DNA from: an uncultured Pseudomonadota bacterium
GTDB taxonomy: Bacteria > Bdellovibrionota_B > Oligoflexia > Oligoflexales > Bog-1112
NCBI GenBank assembly: GCA_937896265.1
Contig: CALBMD010000504.1
Span: 1-6,574 of the forward strand
DNA: 6,574 nt
Direction of reading: 5' to 3'
Shown here: positions 1-3,978 of the stretch, piece by piece
Numbering within the stretch: position 1 is the stretch's first letter
Layout: each line of letters opens with the position of its first letter
Notes under the pieces: model-generated
The model's input: the letters and a program-made list of their open reading frames with translations, nothing else
Told to the model about the DNA's origin: nothing
Database searches by the model: none
Made by a program: the position numbers and the translations under genes

Positions 1-10
1 CTTCCGATCT
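1..10. other. Probable Illumina adapter remnant at contig edge
   Basis: The first ten bases, CTTCCGATCT, are identical to the 3' end of the Illumina TruSeq adapters, which end in GCTCTTCCGATCT. Read on the minus strand they append R-S-E to the ureohydrolase directly after its G-Y-R-H. Family members usually continue there with Ser-His-Ala/Gly-Ser/Thr, so the added residues do not fit. I infer untrimmed adapter rather than genome. A chance match of ten bases exactly at the sequence end is unlikely but possible. Confidence 0.85.
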
Positions 11-514
11 GTGCCGGTACCCTTGGAAGGCATCTCGCAAATCAAAGTGGGCATCAATATGCAAGATGCCAAAAGACTGGCGTTCACTTAGAGCTTTAAT
101 TAAACCAAATGGACAAGAATGGTCCCCACCTATAAGCCCTACATACTTACCATCATCCAATAATTTGGCTGATGTTAAGTAGATTCTCTCGTGAATCTTT
201 TCCAATTCATCGTTAATGGCATCTCGTTGCGATTTTGCTTCTGGAAGATTCGGATTATGCCGAAGTTTGTCAATGCCAGCGATCAGCGTGCGGTTGGCGT
301 TTTTAATTAGCACATCTTCAAGCAATGTGTGCATGCCGATGCTACGCACGTTGCCAAAGTTGATATCGTCAAGATCAACCTGTAGGCTAGGTATTGCCAA
401 ACTAGCAGGTGTGTCAGAAGTGCCTCGGCCATAGGAAGCGGTTGCTTCGAGTGGAATAGGCAAATAAACTAACTTAGACTCAGCGTATGTACTGGTGCTG
501 CCAAAGATCTGCAT
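11..514 (-). CDS. Agmatinase/arginase-family ureohydrolase, N-terminal 168 residues (partial)
   Basis: Manganese-dependent ureohydrolase of the arginase/agmatinase/formimidoylglutamase superfamily. Agmatinases convert agmatine to putrescine and urea in the cytoplasm. The N-terminal stretch PLEATASYGRGTSDTPASL (residues 21-39) resembles the PxExTxSYGxGTxxxP segment of SpeB-type agmatinases. GGDHS is at 129-133 and DAHFD at 154-158, so the metal ligands H132, D154, H156 and D158 are present. The last two metal-binding aspartates (SFDxDxxDP) would lie beyond the window. The start is ATG at 514-512, with AAGGG six bases upstream; I see no better start. The reading frame stays open to base 1, but bases 1-10 are probably adapter, so genuine coding ends at 11. 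It is divergent from the 853 gene. The substrate cannot be settled without the C-terminal half; agmatine is the best guess, arginine the alternative. Confidence 0.9.
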
Positions 515-607
515 AGCTTGCCCTTCCCACAAATTTGAGACAGGCACTATGCTAGATTAGTCTGAAACCTACTTCCAGCAAAAAATAATCTTCTAAAAGA
601 GTTGGTG

Positions 608-636
608 ATTTGAACCTCAGCCCCCTTTGCTTTCAA
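608..636 (-). promoter_or_regulatory. Candidate sigma70-like promoter for the ureohydrolase
   Basis: On the minus strand, TTGAAA (636-631, 5/6 to consensus) is followed after exactly 17 bases by TCAAAT (613-608, 4/6). A perfect TTGACA hexamer lies just upstream (644-639) but has no matching -10. The predicted start would give a leader of about 90 bases before the ATG at 514. This is a weak prediction in AT-rich DNA. Confidence 0.25.
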
Positions 637-712
637 TTTGTCAAGAAAATTAAGATGTAGGACTCTGAGATAGAGAGCCGCACAATCTCTCGGGTATTGC
701 TGCGAAGAAAGG

Positions 713-740
713 TTTGCTAAGGTAGCATTCGCTTAGCAAA
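713..740. repeat. Perfect 9-bp inverted repeat TTTGCTAAG/CTTAGCAAA
   Basis: TTTGCTAAG (713-721) and CTTAGCAAA (732-740) are exact reverse complements separated by a 10-base spacer. The stem has only three G/C pairs and no clean T-run follows, so it is a poor intrinsic terminator. No upstream gene on either strand would need one, since the region lies between divergent genes. It sits just upstream of the plus-strand -10 candidate, where a regulator binding site would be expected. Confidence 0.6.
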
Positions 741-766
741 GCTCCTTTATTTCTCTAGCTCCTTTA
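740..766. repeat. 10-bp direct repeat AGCTCCTTTA, 17-bp period
   Basis: AGCTCCTTTA occurs at 740-749 and again at 757-766, identical in both copies, with seven bases between. The pair begins at the last base of the 713-740 inverted repeat and ends eight bases before the -10 candidate at 774, so it covers the -35 region. Paired direct repeats in that position are typical of activator or repressor half-sites. No protein is identified. Confidence 0.5.
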
Positions 767-773
767 GCAGGGC

Positions 774-779
774 TATGAT
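774..779 (+). promoter_or_regulatory. Candidate -10 element (TATGAT) for the 853-2933 operon
   Basis: TATGAT matches the TATAAT consensus at five of six positions. No good -35 hexamer lies 16-18 bases upstream (TTCTCT at 751-756), so the promoter would be weak or activator-dependent. That would fit the direct repeats overlapping the -35 region. A start near 786 would put the 804-837 inverted repeat inside the 5' leader. Confidence 0.35.
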
Positions 780-803
780 CTATAGCTAGATAGGTCTTGT
801 GTT

Positions 804-837
804 GGGGTTTGAGAGATCGTAGCATTTTTCAAACCCC
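804..837. repeat. Perfect 9-bp inverted repeat next to the ribosome binding site
   Basis: GGGGTTTGA (804-812) and TCAAACCCC (829-837) are exact reverse complements around a 16-base loop. The repeat ends five bases before the Shine-Dalgarno GGAG at 843-846. There is no T-run after it on either strand, so it is not a standard terminator. In RNA the hairpin could affect translation initiation of the 853 gene; as DNA it could be an operator. If transcription starts near 786, it lies in the leader. Confidence 0.55.
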
Positions 838-842
838 TATTT

Positions 843-846
843 GGAG
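843..846 (+). promoter_or_regulatory. Shine-Dalgarno GGAG that fixes the start at 853
   Basis: GGAG, in the context TTGGAGA, lies six bases before the ATG at 853. An upstream in-frame TTG at 841 overlaps this site and has no ribosome binding site of its own, so 853 is the better start. Confidence 0.7.
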
Positions 847-852
847 AATGCT

Positions 853-1737
853 ATGCCCTTTATGCAGAGCGCTACAGTTTTGATCACTGTATTTTTAAGT
901 TGGGATCTATTAGCTACTGCAAGGCCATCGTGGCAATCAAAGGTCGATTTAGAGATACGTACTGCACTTTCTTCGCTTAGCTTTATTGAGCCTTCGTTGA
1001 TTGAAGAAGCTGCCACTTTTGCATATAGTCTTTATAGTAATTTAGAACTCAGAGAGCCTGAGTTCCCCTTTGTTGCTGTTGATAGTAATCATATAACTAT
1101 CACTGTTCCTGCTACTCACAATGTGCTTTTTGGGACAGTATGTCTCACAAGCCATTTTCCCTATGATTTTTACTTCTGGGCAACTAAGGATACTCTTGAC
1201 GATCTGTCTGTCTTCAAGCTGACTCTAATAGCATCATCAAATCTTATTCGTGTCGCAACAGATACTAGTCTTTGGGTACGCTATGCTCCTTGGCGTTATC
1301 AAACAGAGGCGGAGAGGAAAGCTTATGCTAGAGATTTTCGCAATGCTTTCCCTGCTAGTAGCAGGCTCAGTACTGCTATAATGCAAGGACTTGAGTCTGC
1401 TAAAAATAATGGGCATATGGAATTTAATTTCATCGAGTTTTTCCGCCCACATAAGACCACTCTTGTGCAAGCGGAATTCGAGGGGTCTGTCAAATCGCAG
1501 GCAGGTATTGATGATCTATACGGAAAACTCAAGTATAAAATTTTTGCTAGAAGTTCTATCTCTTTTGGGTGTATGGTGACGCATCTCCAGGATCCTAAGC
1601 TCATTCCAGCAGCTGAAGCAGCCGCTATAAATCGACTGTTTGCAACGCAGCTTGGAGGCGGCGTTGGTCAGTATGATGGTCGGGTTACTTGGAGGAGACT
1701 AAACTTAGATCCAGAGACGGTAGTAGCACAAAATTGA
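853..1737 (+). CDS. Protein of unknown function, 294 aa, hydrophobic N-terminus
   Basis: I do not recognise a family. The start is ATG 853, six bases after a GGAG site. Residues 5-22 are largely hydrophobic (for example SATVLITVFLSW) but lack basic residues before them, so this may be an atypical signal peptide, a membrane anchor or neither. The rest is a mixed soluble sequence, rich in aromatic residues around 90-130 (HFPYDFYFW), with no repeats and no obvious metal-binding or nucleotide-binding motif. The stop TGA overlaps the TTG start of the downstream flavoprotein (TTGA), so the two are very likely co-transcribed and translationally coupled. That suggests a functional link, but the partner belongs to a broad family and does not reveal the role. 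The long open frame, good ribosome binding site and coupling make it a real gene. Confidence 0.8.
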   Translation: MPFMQSATVLITVFLSWDLLATARPSWQSKVDLEIRTALSSLSFIEPSLIEEAATFAYSLYSNLELREPEFPFVAVDSNHITITVPATHNVLFGTVCLTSHFPYDFYFWATKDTLDDLSVFKLTLIASSNLIRVATDTSLWVRYAPWRYQTEAERKAYARDFRNAFPASSRLSTAIMQGLESAKNNGHMEFNFIEFFRPHKTTLVQAEFEGSVKSQAGIDDLYGKLKYKIFARSSISFGCMVTHLQDPKLIPAAEAAAINRLFATQLGGGVGQYDGRVTWRRLNLDPETVVAQN

Positions 1738-2933
1738 CGACGATTGCCATTATTGGTGGGGGCGCAGCGGGTTTTTTTGCTGCAGCCAACTTGCCTCAAG
1801 TTGAAAAAGTATATTTTTTTGAAGGCACAGCTAGGCCTCTGACAAAGGTAAAGATTTCTGGGGGTGGACGTTGTAATGTCACCCACAACCTTTTTGATCT
1901 AAAGGCCTTTGCAGCTAGTTATCCTCGTGGCGCTAAGGAGCTACTTGGCCCCTTTCATACCTTTGGTCCTCAAGACACCATAGCCTGGTTTAATAGCAGA
2001 GGTGTCGTGCTCAAAGCAGAAGCTGATGGCCGTATGTTTCCTGACACAAACAAGAGCCAGACTATTATCGACTGCTTAACTACAGCTATCGCCAAATCTG
2101 GTGTTACTTTGCAGGATAAAACAATCATCTCAAGCATCCGGTTTTTATCTCCTGGTTTTGAAATCCAGCGTAAAAATGAAGAGGTTCTTAGAGTAGATAA
2201 ATTACTGCTTGCCACTGGTTCATCTCCGATAGGGCATAAACTAGCTGCAAGTCTTGGGCATCAAATAGTTGAACCAATGCCATCGCTTTTTAGTTTTGGC
2301 ATTGAAGACCCTTTGTTAACAGAATTAGCAGGGATTAGTTTTCGTCGTGTTGGTATTAAGCTGTTTGATAAGCATCGCCTTGGCCCTCTTGTTATCACGC
2401 ATTGGGGCCTCTCTGGCCCTTGCGTGCTATGGCTTTCTGCTTTTGGCGCTAGAGAGCTTTGTGCAGCTGCCTATCAGGCACCGATAACCATCAATTGGCT
2501 TGGTGATACCAAAGAAACTCATGTCAGCGAAGAGTTTGCTCGTCTTAGACGAGATATGGGACAAACAGCTGTGGTAAATCCTTTGTTTGACTTACCTAAG
2601 AGGTTTTGGCAGCGTCTAGTGCAATTAAGTGGGATTGAGCCAAAACAATTATGGGCAGAGTTACCCAAAGCTAAAGAGAAAGAACTTATCAGCCGCCTAA
2701 TTCGTTCAAACTTAACTATTACAAGCAAAGGTGAATTCAAAGAAGAATTTGTGACCGCCGGTGGTATTGATCGCCGTGAAATCGATTTTCGTACTTTTGG
2801 TTCAAAGCTTTGCCCAGGTCTTTTCTTTGCTGGTGAGATTATTGATATTGACGGAGTAACCGGTGGGTTTAATTTTCAGAATGCTTGGACTTCTGGGTTT
2901 TTAGCGGCAAAAGCGATGGCAAGTGTAGGCTAA
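1734..2933 (+). CDS. BaiN/HI0933-family FAD-dependent oxidoreductase
   Basis: Flavoprotein of the HI0933-like family (TIGR00275, often annotated BaiN or 'NAD(P)/FAD-dependent oxidoreductase'), 399 aa, a normal full length. Visible motifs are the dinucleotide-binding GGGAAG (residues 8-13), E30 at the end of the second strand, the family signature KVKISGGGRCNVTH (38-51), DGRMFPDTNKS in the first third, LLATGS, GPLVITHWGLSGP mid-protein, FVTAGGIDRREID, and a C-terminal FAD-contacting PGLFFAGEIIDIDGVTGGFN. The TTG at 1734 is chosen because it places the Rossmann motif at the usual distance from the N-terminus and forms a TTGA overlap with the upstream stop. A TTG at 1689 would add 15 polar residues without family support. 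No Shine-Dalgarno lies close to 1734, so initiation probably depends on ribosomes arriving from the 853 gene. The physiological substrate of most family members is unknown; bile-acid activity should not be assumed. Confidence 0.93.
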   Translation: MTTIAIIGGGAAGFFAAANLPQVEKVYFFEGTARPLTKVKISGGGRCNVTHNLFDLKAFAASYPRGAKELLGPFHTFGPQDTIAWFNSRGVVLKAEADGRMFPDTNKSQTIIDCLTTAIAKSGVTLQDKTIISSIRFLSPGFEIQRKNEEVLRVDKLLLATGSSPIGHKLAASLGHQIVEPMPSLFSFGIEDPLLTELAGISFRRVGIKLFDKHRLGPLVITHWGLSGPCVLWLSAFGARELCAAAYQAPITINWLGDTKETHVSEEFARLRRDMGQTAVVNPLFDLPKRFWQRLVQLSGIEPKQLWAELPKAKEKELISRLIRSNLTITSKGEFKEEFVTAGGIDRREIDFRTFGSKLCPGLFFAGEIIDIDGVTGGFNFQNAWTSGFLAAKAMASVG

Positions 2934-2990
2934 TCAAGCAGGCTTCGACACCGCCCTCTTCCTGTGCATTTTAGTAATGGCAGAACGTAT

Positions 2991-3016
2991 CTTGCGAAAA
3001 TCGATGATTTTGCAAG
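2991..3016. repeat. Long hairpin between convergent genes
   Basis: CTTGCGAAAATC (2991-3002) pairs with GATTTTGCAAG (3006-3016) around a GAT loop: eleven base pairs with a single bulged G. It lies between the stop of the flavoprotein (2933) and that of the minus-strand exported protein (3049). It lacks a T-run on both sides, so it is not a standard intrinsic terminator. It could stabilise 3' ends or help stop transcription in both directions. Confidence 0.5.
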
Positions 3017-3039
3017 TCCTGGAACATTACCTAGCTTTT

Positions 3040-3063
3040 GACACGCGTTTAGTGTCCGTTTTT
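3040..3063 (+). terminator. Weak intrinsic terminator for the 853-2933 operon
   Basis: GACAC (3040-3044) pairs with GTGTC (3052-3056) around a 7-base loop and is followed by CG and five T residues (3059-3063). The stem is short. It overlaps the stop codon of the convergent minus-strand gene (3051-3049). It points in the right direction for plus-strand transcription. The 2991-3016 hairpin just upstream may act with it. Confidence 0.4.
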
Positions 3064-3777
3064 GGCGGTAAGATCTTCTTTCGCTTCCAGGTCTAGTTTT
3101 AAGAGCTTAAATGGAGATGTGCTGGCTTCTTCTTCTGTGACTTCTTCTGTGACTTCCGCTTCTTCAGATGCCGATGTACTGACTTCTTCTGTTTTTGGAA
3201 CGTTTTTTAAAGCAGAGAATTGCTCTTTTAAATAGGCTTGCATTTTTGGTTGCTTAACGGCAAAGAGCAAACTTGAATTCACACTTTTTTCTGAATCAGA
3301 TTTGGGGTATAGACTGTAAAACGCCTCATAGCTCGTTTTTTTAAATCCACTACTCACCTGTTTTTTATCTGCTATAATGCCATTCTCAGTTATAATCTTG
3401 GTCATTTGGTAATGAGGTATTTTATTTATATATAGCACTTCAACAAAATGATAAGACCCATTATAAAATTTGATCGCTTTGAACTTGTCAGGTATTAAGA
3501 TCGTTGAAGTATCGTTTTCATTCCAATCTTCTGTTAATATTCCTTTGTTTATAACGAAGGCATGGCCTTTGTTTTTTTGTAGGCTCACCCGATCAGGGAA
3601 CTTGCCGTGCTCAGTCCAGTGTTTGTCCATAAGCTGCTGGAGGGTGAGAGAATCTGTTATCCTAGCCATGTTAGGGTTTGATCTCCTAACATGGCTAGAT
3701 TTTTTGGGCTTATTTTGAGAGGCTAAAGCGCTGCTACAAAAGAGAAAAGTGCTTAAAATGAGGAATGCTAGTTTCAT
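3049..3777 (-). CDS. Exported protein of unknown function with acidic C-terminal tail, 242 aa
   Basis: I do not recognise a family. The chosen start, ATG 3777-3775, has AAGGA five bases upstream and gives a clear Sec signal peptide: MKLAFLILSTFLFCSSALA with an AxA-type cleavage site after residue 19. An ATG at 3813 would put 12 residues ahead of it and has no well-spaced ribosome binding site. After the signal comes a basic linker (NKPKKSSHVRRSNP), then a soluble domain of about 150 residues with alternating hydrophobic and polar stretches, then a low-complexity Glu/Ser/Thr tail (about 193-220, TEEVSTSASEEAEVTEEV) and a charged end. It is probably periplasmic or secreted. It lies downstream of and in the same orientation as the ATP-grasp-SET gene, but a 201-bp gap with hairpins suggests a separate transcript. 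An unusually perfect inverted repeat lies in the DNA encoding residues 27-39. Confidence 0.85.
   Translation of the reverse strand: MKLAFLILSTFLFCSSALASQNKPKKSSHVRRSNPNMARITDSLTLQQLMDKHWTEHGKFPDRVSLQKNKGHAFVINKGILTEDWNENDTSTILIPDKFKAIKFYNGSYHFVEVLYINKIPHYQMTKIITENGIIADKKQVSSGFKKTSYEAFYSLYPKSDSEKSVNSSLLFAVKQPKMQAYLKEQFSALKNVPKTEEVSTSASEEAEVTEEVTEEEASTSPFKLLKLDLEAKEDLTAKNGH
3130..3153. repeat. 12-bp tandem repeat (two copies) encoding the acidic tail
   Basis: TTCTTCTGTGAC occurs twice in tandem, identical, inside a pyrimidine-rich stretch of the plus strand. On the coding (minus) strand it encodes the repeated Glu-Val-Thr-Glu of the acidic tail. Being a multiple of three, copy-number change by slippage would keep the frame and alter tail length. 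Confidence 0.7.
3662..3705 (+). terminator. Perfect 14-bp stem with T6 tract, inside the exported-protein gene
   Basis: CTAGCCATGTTAGG (3662-3675) and CCTAACATGGCTAG (3685-3698) are exact reverse complements around a 9-base loop, followed by A and six T residues (3700-3705). In plus-strand RNA this has the full form of an intrinsic terminator. It lies antisense within codons 27-39 of the minus-strand exported protein, in the linker after the signal peptide. No plus-strand gene precedes it closely; read-through from the flavoprotein operon or an antisense transcript would be its only targets. In the sense mRNA the same stem would form about 80 bases after the start codon. The structure is certain; its function is not. 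Confidence 0.55.
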
Positions 3778-3782
3778 AAATA

Positions 3783-3787
3783 TCCTT
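3783..3787 (-). promoter_or_regulatory. Shine-Dalgarno AAGGA that fixes the start at 3777
   Basis: AAGGA on the minus strand is five bases upstream of ATG 3777. The alternative ATG at 3813 has its nearest GGAG-like bases far outside the normal spacing, so this site supports the shorter protein that begins directly with the signal peptide. Confidence 0.7.
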
Positions 3788-3811
3788 GCTATCGGAGTTA
3801 ATTTGTTCGCC

Positions 3812-3817
3812 ATAATA
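3812..3817 (-). promoter_or_regulatory. Candidate -10 element (TATTAT) for the exported-protein gene
   Basis: On the minus strand TATTAT matches TATAAT at five of six positions, about 35 bases before the start codon. No recognisable -35 hexamer lies 16-18 bases upstream. It overlaps the alternative ATG at 3813, which is another reason to prefer the start at 3777. Confidence 0.3.
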
Positions 3818-3840
3818 CAAGTAAAATGCCTTCAAGGTGG

Positions 3841-3855
3841 TTGAAAATTTTTCAA
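3841..3855. repeat. 15-bp AT-rich palindrome TTGAAAATTTTTCAA
   Basis: TTGAAAA and TTTTCAA are perfect 7-bp reverse complements around one central T. The palindrome is about 25 bases upstream of the minus-strand -10 candidate at 3817-3812, a normal position for an activator or repressor operator. A shorter symmetric site, CCTTCAAGG, lies at 3829-3837 between the two. No regulator is identified. Confidence 0.45.
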
Positions 3856-3925
3856 TGCCGGTTTCTTTTTAAGCAAGTCTTTTACTATTACGGCGGTAAG
3901 GATGTCGTGTCAGCTTGTGGAGATA

Positions 3926-3962
3926 TTAGCTCGGTTGCGAGCTAAGCCAAGAATCCTCGGCT
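3926..3962 (-). terminator. Two abutting hairpins after the ATP-grasp-SET gene
   Basis: Seventeen bases after the stop codon at 3979, the minus-strand RNA can form AGCCGAG/CTTGGCT (3962-3945, seven pairs including one G-U, 4-base loop) followed at once by TTAGCTCG/CGAGCTAA (3945-3926, eight perfect pairs, 4-base loop); the stems share one base. On the plus strand the G-U pair becomes an A-C mismatch, so the first hairpin favours minus-strand RNA. No T-run follows, so this is either a U-tract-less terminator or a 3'-end stabilising structure. Confidence 0.4.
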
Positions 3963-3978
3963 TTAAACGTGGAGAGTA

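Larger units (their letters stand above)
515..852. other. Divergent intergenic region without a gene
   Basis: This 338-bp gap separates the minus-strand ureohydrolase from the plus-strand gene at 853. I found no convincing ORF, tRNA or other RNA gene in it. It holds two perfect 9-bp inverted repeats (713-740 and 804-837), a 10-bp direct repeat (740-766), a weak minus-strand promoter candidate (608-636) and a plus-strand -10 candidate (774-779). The density of small repeats suggests regulatory DNA for one or both flanking genes. Confidence 0.7.

Noticed and set aside
216..434. Plus-strand ORF of 72 codons
   Set aside because: It is antisense to the ureohydrolase, whose motifs are unambiguous.
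607..616. Minus-strand GGTTCAAATC resembling a tRNA T-arm
   Set aside because: The flanking bases do not form a T-stem beyond the closing pair, and no D-arm, anticodon arm or acceptor stem can be found nearby.
841..852. TTG at 841 as start of the 294-aa protein
   Set aside because: It overlaps the Shine-Dalgarno site that serves ATG 853 and has none of its own.
2977..3096. Plus-strand ORF of 39 codons (begins MAERILRKSM) in the convergent gap
   Set aside because: No ribosome binding site, overlaps the hairpin, the terminator candidate and the 3' end of the minus-strand gene, and shows no recognisable motif.
3778..3813. ATG at 3813 as start of the exported protein
   Set aside because: No well-spaced ribosome binding site, and it would add 12 residues ahead of a standard signal peptide; it also overlaps the -10 candidate.
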